Shown here in pieces: positions 56,201-64,000 of a stretch of DNA of 64,000 nucleotides. This stretch comes from Craspedostauros australis (lineage: Eukaryota; Bacillariophyta; Bacillariophyceae; Mastogloiales; Achnanthaceae). The stretch lies in the NCBI GenBank assembly GCA_026770025.1, contig JAMXDE010000005.1:3224001-3288000 (forward strand). The letters run 5' to 3'. The notes beneath the pieces are model-generated. The model was not told where the DNA came from. It was given only the letters and a program-made list of their open reading frames with translations, and did no database searches. Each line of letters begins with the position of its first letter. Positions within the stretch are counted from its first letter, which is position 1. The position numbers and the translations under genes were made by a program.

Positions 56201-57465
56201 AACCTATGGCCGAGCGCTGTCGGCATCTCGCGGATGCCATCCTGGTGAAAACGGGCGCGAAGCAGTTTGAAGGCCATGTTCATCTTCTCAAGGGGATGTA
56301 CATCATGCCATTCAGCGCCTCTTTCCCAGAGCTGCTTCAGATGTTCCGCAAGGGATATCTGGAGTCGATGGAGGCCGGGGAATTTGATATTGGCTTGATG
56401 AACTACCAAGCCTGCATCGCACTGGGCTTTTTGCACGGGTTGGAGCTGGAGTCGTTGCTCAAGTCGGCCGACGCAGTGCTCGATCAACTGTCCAGCTACA
56501 AGATCCAATCATTCATTGAATTCATCAAGGGATTTCGGGATATGTTCAGACTATTTCTTCGCGAGGATCCGGTCGATTGGGCCGAACTGGAAACGGCGTT
56601 GAAGCGCAAGGCCGAGAACAAAAATCCGGATGGCTCCCAACTCCTTGAGAACTCTCTCTTCTGCTTCGGCGGAGCCCTCGTCGCGTTGTACCATCGGCAG
56701 TATGACATCGCGGAAGGGATGGCTCGAAACTACCTCCTGATGACGAAGACCGACGCGTCTTACTTCGTTATCTTTATGGACAACGTCATTGCCGGGCTCA
56801 TCGCAGCAGCCAAGTACCATCAAACGAGAAGCCGCCGCCACCTGGCGACTCTGCGCAAGTCAATCAAGAAAGCGCGGCACGCCAACAAGACGAGAGGCAG
56901 GGTATGGATCCATCAAGTCCACCTGCTGGAAGCCGAGGAGCTTTCGGCCACAGTCAAGAACAAGCGGAGCCCCAAGATCCAGCACGCCTACAACATCGCC
57001 ATCATCGCGGCGACTAATGCTGGTTGCCTTCACGAGGCTGCACTTGCCAACGAGCTGGCGGGCGAGCACTATGTTCGTAATGGAGAACGTGACATGGTCG
57101 GTGACTACTTCCTCCATGCCGTCGACTACTACAAGGCCTGGGGCTGCAAGACGAAGGTCGCTGACATCACGCAGCGGCACAAGAAGCACCTGAAGGCTCT
57201 CAACCGTCCAAATCGCATTCGACCGCCGCGACTCACCAATGATGGCAATGGCAACTACCTCTTCGGGATCACACGAGATGCCTTGACTGGAGGTATCATC
57301 ACGAGATGTGCGGGGCTGGATAGATTTGCCGAACGATCGGAGAGCAACTCTAGCGTCACGGCTTCGACCGAAGTGCCGATGGCTGGATCGAAGTTTGGCG
57401 ATGACATCACACCTGATGGCAATTTCGAAGATGACGAGATATCTGTGCTGACCGACATCGACTGA
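53242..57465 (+). CDS. STAND-type predicted ATPase with TPR-like repeats (copy 5, diverged)
   Basis: Single-exon, 1407 residues, ATG start. It has the same order of parts as the other four: FLGREAELRQL, Walker A GVSGTGKS, CCYILRGKYDEYTGQSDPFS, Walker B MFLDDLQW, YHFVHDSIQQAAYG, TPR-like helices, and a tail ending SVLTDID. It is clearly more distant than copies 2-4 and has no DKTK repeats. Its upstream sequence is unrelated to blocks A-C, and no P450 lies downstream. It lies 21.6 kb from copy 4 with a transposon between them. Conservation of the tail across such divergence suggests that the last residues matter. Confidence 0.9.
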   Translation: MDLQIQQSSAERPRHVNANNFSSGREFYDDGYTEEEQNFNDLPSTFLAATSISASASGQHSYTGTDVGETVVALQDPSTSNGGVAPWRQSSCFLGREAELRQLKDLKEQVIGQDTTSCGSVSKESAERPASKRVDTYPAVLVWGVSGTGKSTLIDHFLRTCCICNTRPGQPKEKDGTQQRSPPATTKPTSESSPSCSCCYILRGKYDEYTGQSDPFSAIVHAIQDFVSQLKRGPKEELHRIRECVRVAFPTGGFRPLVKVVPSLSILSPTRTVRRETSMTLRSGSRGDNRFGDSIAESKEDTIGESSLPISGGVLTEKTWNQLRYVFVQFIKAISTKKRPIYMFLDDLQWSASIGLSLLAKLVDDTGLKNFLLLGAIRQEANPHCDEPVDLSPDHPLAQCFVTPLSPGEDEGEDGNRNEADGASATTATTPMSQAGAHRHPRSLRQIKITNLSQHDMTAWLSTMLQCDDVEILARKLHAKTHGNIFFTLQALEDLERKNFLVFSRISFQWEWNLQKRRRKTKHVDQRDDKSIASSTQLPISNNLTGIIESKLCELPKQLQQVLSIAAYIRSMFDISVLLRVLKNECKHVDGEVAEMGGISTTQELSDMLEAAVLERLISNTIGGTRYHFVHDSIQQAAYGLIPFGEAREKLRVRIGRCLLKMCRSMRLRFQHQHENGRAHGSNASDGIPHQGKDEDKNAICSQSTHSTTSTETSVSAFSDFDVDDGLLFVAADHLNSVQTKDHVFSATMNLEVGQRASEIAALESAAVYLQKAHAALRRVRIARKASPSNSSKSLGGANGQGASSSIWDSDEHYVMCLQVHRARADIELSLSRYQVGYELCNQILERARSLDDKIPTYYSMARALGRDDRQTEALDLDVTVLRTLDEFPKGWYSLHIAKSMLKIKSFLRTNTNEDILAMPLLSDPRKMFAMKIAADLNTRLQVTNNRIMLILNLCRMLRATIKYGISGESALAFTTYGLAVAAMGDQPMAERCRHLADAILVKTGAKQFEGHVHLLKGMYIMPFSASFPELLQMFRKGYLESMEAGEFDIGLMNYQACIALGFLHGLELESLLKSADAVLDQLSSYKIQSFIEFIKGFRDMFRLFLREDPVDWAELETALKRKAENKNPDGSQLLENSLFCFGGALVALYHRQYDIAEGMARNYLLMTKTDASYFVIFMDNVIAGLIAAAKYHQTRSRRHLATLRKSIKKARHANKTRGRVWIHQVHLLEAEELSATVKNKRSPKIQHAYNIAIIAATNAGCLHEAALANELAGEHYVRNGERDMVGDYFLHAVDYYKAWGCKTKVADITQRHKKHLKALNRPNRIRPPRLTNDGNGNYLFGITRDALTGGIITRCAGLDRFAERSESNSSVTASTEVPMAGSKFGDDITPDGNFEDDEISVLTDID

Positions 57466-57855
57466 GTAGAGTACTTTGAGTACGGATACGCTCGACGAGT
57501 AGAGTACTCGTACTATATGCATGTGCGCACGAGTATGACGAAGATAATGAGTATCATGTGGATGGTTCTCCGTGGGAGGAGCGTGGATGGGTTCCGATCG
57601 TGGAAGAGATATGTAAAAAAATGTGGGGAACATATAATAGGGACAAGTGTGACAGTTGAGATCATGATGAGATGAAATCTATGCACGCGCGTATTCTATG
57701 AGTAAAGATCGAATGTTGCAGAGTAATGGTGCGTGTTACAAACTCAGCCCTCTTTCCTTTTACTGTTACGTTTGCGTTTTGCGCGAGGATGGCCGTTGTG
57801 TTCATGTTCACAAGCAAATCATGTCGTTGTTGTTTTTTCGTTGTCCATCGATGCT
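57466..57855. other. Convergent intergenic spacer
   Basis: It contains repeated GAGTAGAGTACT words (57463-57515) and serves as the 3' flank of two converging genes. No gene is seen. Confidence 0.6.
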
Positions 57856-59082
57856 CTATCTCTGCCCCAACGTCTTCTTCATTTGCCGCATCGTCTTTGT
57901 TTCCTTGAATTCTGGCCTTGAATTCAGAAGGTCCGACATGAGCGATGACGTTGGCTCCGTCTCGCAGGAGCCTAACCGGATGACGGTCTCGGGACCGCCG
58001 TAGTCCAGATCCTCCAGGTAGGCGAACAGCTGCCAATCGTACGGGTACACCTTCAGTGCAAGGCACTTTTCGTCGCGCGCGCGGAAACTCAACGCGACGT
58101 AGGTTTCATTGAAACCCCGATCGAAGATAGCCTTCTGGGCTTTGTCCTTGGCACCAGGCGCCAAAATGTTGAAACCCCACGACTCGACGTTCCTCCAGAA
58201 TGGATTGACGAGGAGGAACAACCGCGATTGCATGGCATCCGATATCGTGTTGATGTCGTTGATGTACTTGACGTCCGTGTTGGGAAAGACGAGTGCCTGC
58301 ACGTCGCCGCTGGCGCCGGACGCCGCCTCGGCTGTGTGCAGAGCGGAACCATCAAAGTCCCACAGATCCTGCTGCTTGACCGTGGGTGGAATTCGGGGGT
58401 CGTACCCCTCCACTTCCTTGGTCGGCGCGCGGATTTCCCGCAGCAACGCTGTCGTCAGGGGCTTTCCCGATTCGCGGTACATCTGCATGGCACCGCCGGG
58501 CCATTCGTTCTCGTCGCCCACGAGCTGGTCTTCGGAAATGAGGTCGAATCGCACCGTCTGCCTCGTGATGCCATCCTGGAAGGCACGTTCCGTGGCCCTG
58601 GCCGCCTGGCGTACCATGTCATCTTGCGTGTTGGGGACCTGGACGAAGCGTCCGTCTTTCTTGGCCTGTTCGGACCGGCTGAGGCCGTCGTTGCTGTCGT
58701 TGCTGTCAGCAGATGCTTCTTGTGCACGCTTGCGTTCTTCTTGTTCGGCGATTCTGGATTTCTCCTGATCCTTCTTGGTCTTGGCCTCCTCCTCGACCTC
58801 TTCCAAAGTCTTGCCCTCCAGCTTGGCAATCTCTGCCCGCAGTTTGGCTGCCTTGCTCAGCAACTCCTGCGCGGCGGCATCTTCGTCATCTTCACTGGCG
58901 TTGTCCTTGCCGTTGGTGAATGCGAACAACGGGAGGGAGCGATGAACGTTGATGCTTGGGAAGCTGGCGGTTGCTGCATGCGGGGCATCGAGCAGCACGA
59001 ACGCGCAAGATGGTTGGACCATTGCCGCAGCCAGCAGCAATGCTGTGAATGTTGTCATCGTTGACGGTTTGCTTGGCTTCAT
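57856..59082 (-). CDS. Plastid-targeted DUF1995-like protein
   Basis: 408 residues from the ATG at 59082. A second in-frame ATG at 59058 begins MTTFTALLLAAAMVQPSCAF, a clean signal peptide with the Phe-bearing cleavage motif of diatom plastid preproteins, so that start may be used instead. A charged, probably coiled-coil region spans about 62-128. The C-terminal half, with LVFPNTDVKYIND, LFLLVNPFW and LALKVYPYDWQLF, matches the DUF1995 pattern. Plant members include LPA3, a photosystem II assembly factor, but this protein's function is unknown. It is convergent with STAND copy 5. Confidence 0.8.
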   Translation of the reverse strand: MKPSKPSTMTTFTALLLAAAMVQPSCAFVLLDAPHAATASFPSINVHRSLPLFAFTNGKDNASEDDEDAAAQELLSKAAKLRAEIAKLEGKTLEEVEEEAKTKKDQEKSRIAEQEERKRAQEASADSNDSNDGLSRSEQAKKDGRFVQVPNTQDDMVRQAARATERAFQDGITRQTVRFDLISEDQLVGDENEWPGGAMQMYRESGKPLTTALLREIRAPTKEVEGYDPRIPPTVKQQDLWDFDGSALHTAEAASGASGDVQALVFPNTDVKYINDINTISDAMQSRLFLLVNPFWRNVESWGFNILAPGAKDKAQKAIFDRGFNETYVALSFRARDEKCLALKVYPYDWQLFAYLEDLDYGGPETVIRLGSCETEPTSSLMSDLLNSRPEFKETKTMRQMKKTLGQR

Positions 59083-59104
59083 CTTTTGTTTGTCGTCTTG
59101 TTAA

Positions 59105-59168
59105 GTTGTTCGGTTGGTCGGTTGGTCAGATGGTCGGTTGGTCAGATGGTCAGATGGTCGGTTGGTCG
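59105..59168. repeat. Tandem 8-bp repeats GGTCGGTT / GGTCAGAT
   Basis: About eight alternating octamer units directly upstream of the DUF1995-like gene, in its probable promoter or 5' UTR. Confidence 0.9.
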
Positions 59169-60131
59169 TGAACAACAGCTCGTTGCCTTTCTCGTTTGCT
59201 TTCTGCTTGTTTTGTTTCGTTTTGTGATGTGTTATGTTGCAATTATGATGCGATAGAATCCAGGCGCAGTATTAGTAGCCTTGCTCCTCCTCGTACGACT
59301 ATTCGTGAAGATGGCGGTGGGCGATTTGCTTTGTGCTGTGATTTGTGTTGGATTGGATTGATGACTTGGTTTGTGACTCTGCTCTTCCCATGTTCTGACA
59401 CGCCCAATCACAGTGGTCGCGAAAGGGGCAGAAACAGAAGCGAAACTGAAGCAAACACATCACCAATCGGAATCATCATCACCCACACACCTCTCGCACA
59501 TACTCATTCATTCGCAATCGCCACTCGATCCGTCCATCCATCCATCATCCATCATCCATCATCTCCCATCCATCACCATCAACGACAAAAGATGACGGGC
59601 AATTCCGAATTTCGATGAGCAAGCACAAATGATGTGTGCGTGTTCGTCCACGTTGATGATTCTGTGTCGTGATGTCTGTTCTCTTTTTTCTTCTCGCTGA
59701 CGTGGTTTGGACAAGAATATCAACATCCGACTGGATCGACTTGAATAGATTTGGTCGGAAAAGTCGCAAGGATCGTCCGTCGGATTCAACGTCATGATGG
59801 TACGATTGGTCCAATCAGAACGCTTCAACGACACAACGAAAGAAAAGGAGATTGCGCGATCCGTGTTGGTGACACCAACTTGCGTGCCGATCCTTTGCGA
59901 TCCTGGATTGTCGTGCTTTTCCGTTGTCTGTGGCGGTTTGGCCAAAAGAGGAAACGAGAGAAGAAACACATCAGCACATCATCGAAAGCCAAAGGGCCAA
60001 ACCGAAACGCCCTCTGCAAGTCTGTACCGCCCAACACATCACCAGTTCGGAGTCTTCTTGACAAGCATTGCCGACACTACCACATCACTTCGAGTCACAC
60101 CTATTCAAGGCACATCCCACCAACAGCCAAC
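59169..60131. other. Divergent promoter region
   Basis: Intergenic sequence between two divergent plastid-protein genes. It includes a CCATCCATCATCCATCAT microsatellite near 59538-59580. An open frame runs in from 59751 upstream of the next gene's ATG, but the signal peptide fixes the real start at 60132. Confidence 0.5.
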
Positions 60132-60506
60132 ATGAAGACCGTCTTCGCTATCCTCCTCACAGCCCTGCTCGCCACCGCGCACCATGTCGCGGCATTCGCG
60201 CCCATGATGCCGGCCACCCAGCTGCCTCCCGTCGAGATCGCGGCATCTGCCATCACTCAGCAGCAGCACCAGCAGCAGCCTGCGTCGATCGCGATGCAGC
60301 AGGGAATTCAGAACTACGTCACCATGGGGTCCGTGCTGGATTCCAGCACGCTGTCGCTGTCGTTGAAGGAACGTCCGCCGCCGCCAACCAAGGAAGAGCT
60401 CGAGGCCAAGAAGCGCAACTTCAACTTTTGGTTCTGGGGAGGAGGCTTCGTGGCCCCGTTCATCGCCACCATCTACTACTTCGGCCCAAAGTTCTGGAAG
60501 TACTAG
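60132..60506 (+). CDS. Small plastid-targeted membrane protein, unknown
   Basis: 124 residues. The start is set by a textbook diatom plastid presequence: signal peptide MKTVFAILLTALLATAHHVA, then AFAP with cleavage expected before Phe22. A Gln-rich stretch and a short acidic/proline segment (PPPPTKEELEAKKR) precede one C-terminal hydrophobic span (about 98-120, FWFWGGGFVAPFIATIYYFG). The protein ends four residues later in FWKY. The form, with one C-terminal membrane helix and a tiny tail, resembles small thylakoid complex subunits, but I cannot assign a family. It is divergent from the DUF1995-like gene. Confidence 0.8.
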   Translation: MKTVFAILLTALLATAHHVAAFAPMMPATQLPPVEIAASAITQQQHQQQPASIAMQQGIQNYVTMGSVLDSSTLSLSLKERPPPPTKEELEAKKRNFNFWFWGGGFVAPFIATIYYFGPKFWKY

Positions 60507-61755
60507 AGGGTGGGAGCTGCTGCGGCCGCGTTGGATCGGCGTTTGATGGTCAATGGATGCTGTCGCGGGTTGCTCCCATGTGGTTTGGATACATGCGGAG
60601 CCACGTGTACTTGTAGAGTACTCTACTTCCGTCCTCTCAATGCTCCATTCTTCATATGCAAACAGGACAACCACGGGATGCTGCACATATACGAGCAGGA
60701 CATGCTCTACCGCAGTGTACACAAGCTCTGCATCCTCGCATCATCCGATCGCCTGCTTTCGCTCGATATTACGATTCCGCATTCGACCACAATTGACGAA
60801 ACCATCATCTACCATAACACAACCAAATCACACAGTACGACAGAACCTTCCGGAGGAGCACATGGCCATCGCACAGTCCCAACATCCGTGGGGCGTCCCA
60901 CAACTTAGCGCGTTTCTAACAGGCCATGGCGTCACTTCCAGCACGTTCTGGAGCATGAATTGATTCGGTTTACGAGCGCACACATACAGCACTCGACGAG
61001 CGCAACGCAACGCACCACCAACTCTAACTGAACGACACGACCAACACTTTGATGCTTGGAATGAATGGAAGTTGGCATGACACAAACTACCTTTACGACG
61101 ACAAACATCATCCCCTACGCTTCATCGACATCCATATCCTCCGATCTTTGACATCAACAATACTATTACACCAATCAATCTACTTTATGACAATACACAT
61201 AACACACTACTGCACACGAAGACACGAAAACCACACAAATCATCAACAACAACAACATTACCAACAACCATACGGCACCAGACGATGATTTCCATCCACG
61301 GTGCTTTGCTAGCAACAACAACTACGCGGTGGGTTGCAATGACTCAGCCGTTGGAACGATTCAGACCAATCCATTCTGGAGCAGCTCTAAGTAAACCGTT
61401 ACTTTGCTCCACTCTGCATGTGATTTCATTCTGCTCTTGCATTCAAAATGTGTGCTCACTGGTACCATACCCAGCAGTTCCACATTGTCCTTTTGCCTGC
61501 GGTTCGATGCTATTGCCTCCGCCGTCACAAGTTGTTGCGCACATACTGTGTGCAGCATTAGTGATAGTCAACGATGTGATGCCCACCGCCGATGGAGAGA
61601 CTGCGCCATGCGCTTGTGAACGACGTTGATGTGGAATCTAGTACTGCACACTTCATGTTACATCTACTCCCAAGCGTCGTGAACGTGACAGCATTATCAG
61701 TACAAGGACAACCAGGTGGTATAGCTACTTATCTACGGAGGAATAGCAAAGCACA
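60507..61755. other. Intergenic, no supported gene
   Basis: Overlapping short frames on both strands without motifs. It contains a GAGTACTCTAC word near 60616, like those flanking STAND gene 5. Confidence 0.5.
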
Positions 61756-63738
61756 TCAAAAAATGGCAACAAGGTATGCCATCCCGGAAAAAGCAGCACC
61801 CAGCAACGATGCGACCGCAGAGGCTCCCGGCATCGCAGACGAGGTCGGAGCGGCAGTCGGAGTGGAGGTCGCCGTAACTATTGGTGCCATGGAGGGGGTC
61901 GCCGTAAGTGTTGGTGCCATGGAAGGGGTCGCCGATGCCAACGCCGTCGGCGAGTTGGATGGCAACGGCAATTCACTAGGCACGATGATGCCACCGTACG
62001 AATGGACGACACCGTTCGTAGCGAGGACATCCGGCACAAGGACAGCGTATCCATTCACGGTCACGTTCTCTCCATCATACCCGACAGTCAGATTGTTGCC
62101 GGCCATGGCAGTCAACGTGGTCTCGCCAACACCTCCAGCCACGATCATCGCAGACGTCCACATGCCCTCCACGATGTGAGACTTGATGATGACATCCAAC
62201 ACCTCCGGGGTTTGGAGGTCAGTGTTGCTGAGAACCTCATAGTTCTGTTTGGCTGCAGTGATCACATCATTGGGTGGAGCGAAGAAGGTGAATGTTCCGT
62301 CGGAGTCGTAGAGTGAGGCAGATGCGCTGGCCATGACGAGGCTGTGCAAGGTGTTGTGGTTGCCGGTGGTGAGGAGGACGCTGCTGATGGTTTCGTTCAT
62401 CCAGGGGAGGGCCAGGACTGCGTTGATCCCATGGGCGTATGCGTTGGATCCTTTGATATCGGCTTCGATGATCTCGCTCATGTTGTCGATGATAACTGAA
62501 CCATTGATGGCTGTGAACGTGAGGGTTTTGCCAGCGTCTGTTACAATCGTGGTGCCTGTTTGGATATCAGAGGACAGGATTTCTTGGGAAGAGATGATGT
62601 GATTGTCGATGATCGATTTGAGATGGATCTCGTACTCTGGAGTCTCCAGCTTCCTGAAGAGCGCAAGACCGAGTTGACCCAGAGCATAATTGGTGGGTGG
62701 AAAGAGCGTGAAATTGAGGGTGGTCTCAAGCTCCGTCTTCCTTTCCACCATGTCGACGAGAGTGACGAAAATTTCGTATTTGGGAATCCTTGCATTGAGC
62801 GCATCGATGACTGTGGGTGGCGACAGCACCTTGTTTGGAATGTGCAGGACCCCATTTTTGGCATATGCTGTGGTAAACAACCGCGCGTTGTCGCCAATGG
62901 TGATGTCGACGCCGTCAGGTTGGATACTGGGGCTCACCGTTGTGACTGAGATCGGAACTTCTACACCATCGAGAGTCTCGAAGCTGGCTTCATTTCGGAG
63001 GAAGCGTCTGCTGCGCACGCCCATGGTGGCATGGTGAGCGAGGAGAGCGGCAGCGCCACGCGGGGTTTGGAAGTAGTCCTTGAAAGGAGGATCCGTGGCG
63101 AAGAATGCATCGAACACTGCGTTGGTCGGCGGAAAGATGGTGACCTCTTCATTGTCGAGGATGTCGGTGAAACCTGACAGCTCTGCCAGCTCTTTGTACT
63201 TGGAAAGTGGATCAAACGAGCCGATCAAGCCACGGAGGCTGAATCTAGTCCAGATTGGAGTTAAGAAGCCATCCATGAAGTGCATGACTCCGTTGTCGGC
63301 GCCGAAGTCGATGATGGAGATCGGAGCGTCGCCGCTGCGCACAGTGATGGTGCCAACTACCGGAGAATCAATGAGGAAGCTGATTGGCTGGCGGTTTTTG
63401 GCTATGTATAGGACTATCTCGGACATGCCGGAGCTTTGGATCGTAAGGCCAGTTAAGACGTGGTAATGCACGAACTCAACGAGGTGGTCGTACCAATCGC
63501 TGTTGTTGAGAAGATCGTTGAGAATGTTGCTGTCGAAGTTCTGCATGGCGGCATCTGTCGGAACGAAGACGGTGGCTTCGAGATTGGACAGAGTCTTCAC
63601 AAGATCTTGACCCACTGCATCGACAAGATTCTTGAAGATGGTGGTGTCATTCCGTTGGCTGAGATGCCCGTAGATGCTCTGAGCAGCAGAGGGCAGGACG
63701 AAGGTGCCCAGCACGAGGCTTGCGAGAGTGAGGTGCAT
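61756..63738 (-). CDS. GPI-anchored fasciclin (FAS1) repeat protein
   Basis: 660 residues, no intron. The signal peptide is MHLTLASLVLGTFVLPSAAQ. Four FAS1 domains can be followed by their paired motifs. Domain 1 has ATVFVPTDAAMQNF and NGVMHFMDGFL, domain 2 VTIFPPTNAVFDAF and NGVLHIPNKVL. Domain 3 has FTLFPPTNYALGQL and YAHGINAVLALPW, domain 4 FTFFAPPNDVITAA and NGVVHSYGGIIVP. A Ser/Thr/Pro stalk with ATPSMAP repeats (about 600-640) and a final hydrophobic segment (about 643-660) predict a GPI anchor. It is likely a secreted or cell-surface adhesion protein. Regulation is not visible. Confidence 0.88.
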   Translation of the reverse strand: MHLTLASLVLGTFVLPSAAQSIYGHLSQRNDTTIFKNLVDAVGQDLVKTLSNLEATVFVPTDAAMQNFDSNILNDLLNNSDWYDHLVEFVHYHVLTGLTIQSSGMSEIVLYIAKNRQPISFLIDSPVVGTITVRSGDAPISIIDFGADNGVMHFMDGFLTPIWTRFSLRGLIGSFDPLSKYKELAELSGFTDILDNEEVTIFPPTNAVFDAFFATDPPFKDYFQTPRGAAALLAHHATMGVRSRRFLRNEASFETLDGVEVPISVTTVSPSIQPDGVDITIGDNARLFTTAYAKNGVLHIPNKVLSPPTVIDALNARIPKYEIFVTLVDMVERKTELETTLNFTLFPPTNYALGQLGLALFRKLETPEYEIHLKSIIDNHIISSQEILSSDIQTGTTIVTDAGKTLTFTAINGSVIIDNMSEIIEADIKGSNAYAHGINAVLALPWMNETISSVLLTTGNHNTLHSLVMASASASLYDSDGTFTFFAPPNDVITAAKQNYEVLSNTDLQTPEVLDVIIKSHIVEGMWTSAMIVAGGVGETTLTAMAGNNLTVGYDGENVTVNGYAVLVPDVLATNGVVHSYGGIIVPSELPLPSNSPTALASATPSMAPTLTATPSMAPIVTATSTPTAAPTSSAMPGASAVASLLGAAFSGMAYLVAIF

Positions 63739-64000
63739 GATGGATGTTCTGGTTCGATTGGCTTTGATTTGGCTTTGATTTAGCTTCGATTTGGTTTCGA
63801 TTTGGCGCGAACTCTCTCCGGTTGGATGTTCGTATGGTGGTATGTGACGCTGGCTGCGATGGTGTTGCGGTTGTGCTTTGCAAGTATGACGGTGTGACCG
63901 CTCGACTTGCTCAAAACACGATGGATGGAGGGGACGCAGACGATCCTCGTTGAAGAATGGCCGCGTCGTGCATCCACCACATTCGGCGCAGCGGTGGATG
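63739..64000. other. Upstream of fasciclin gene, short T-rich repeats
   Basis: Repeats of the type GATTTGGCTTT / GCTTCGATTTGG occupy about 63757-63808, directly before the fasciclin start codon. The rest, to the window end, shows no gene. Confidence 0.5.

Overview
The window looks like nuclear DNA of a diatom or close stramenopile relative. Two predicted plastid preproteins (57856-59082 minus and 60132-60506 plus) carry a signal peptide ending in a phenylalanine cleavage motif (SCAF, AAFAP), typical of secondary red plastids. Genes have no or few short introns, transposase remnants of a type common in diatoms are present, and a patch of TTAGGG-like repeats occurs. Species is not determined.

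Layout. 1-34 kb is a segmentally duplicated cluster. Four large intronless STAND-type ATPase genes lie on the plus strand (1549-5739, 9659-13834, 16285-20442, 27487-31662). The first and fourth are each followed, tail to tail, by a two-exon cytochrome P450 on the minus strand (6011-7871 and 31952-33857). The second is followed by a truncated P450 remnant (14124-14301), and the third by none. Genes 2, 3 and 4 also share about 1 kb of upstream sequence. A fifth, more diverged STAND gene lies at 53242-57465. 20.5-26.5 kb is AT-rich, non-coding and full of decayed repeats, including a frameshifted reverse-transcriptase tail and a perfect 18-bp hairpin. 34-41 kb is mostly non-coding with local tandem repeats.

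41004-44654 encodes a 1216-residue protein with a cysteine-rich N-terminus and a plausible DDE/RNase H core. 45459-47151 (minus) is a probable two-exon gene of unknown function. 47.9-48.2 kb holds degenerate telomere-like repeats. 48853-52428 is a DNA transposon with long inverted termini made largely of GACCGGACA-type repeats, a candidate 3-bp target duplication, and a dead DDE transposase. After STAND gene 5 come ordinary diatom genes: a DUF1995-like plastid protein, a small plastid membrane protein, and a GPI-anchored four-domain fasciclin protein.

The most interesting observation is the STAND array. Each copy keeps Walker A and B, a helical bundle region and TPR-like repeats, but has no kinase, cyclase or histidine-kinase output domain. 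All five end in the same short acidic motif. The closest paralogs differ mainly by clustered, almost purely amino-acid-changing substitutions in the TPR-like part, while the ATPase core and C-terminus are nearly unchanged, and copy 4 is a mosaic of copies 2 and 3. That is the pattern of a diversifying receptor family maintained by duplication and gene conversion, here linked to P450 genes. The receptor role is inference.
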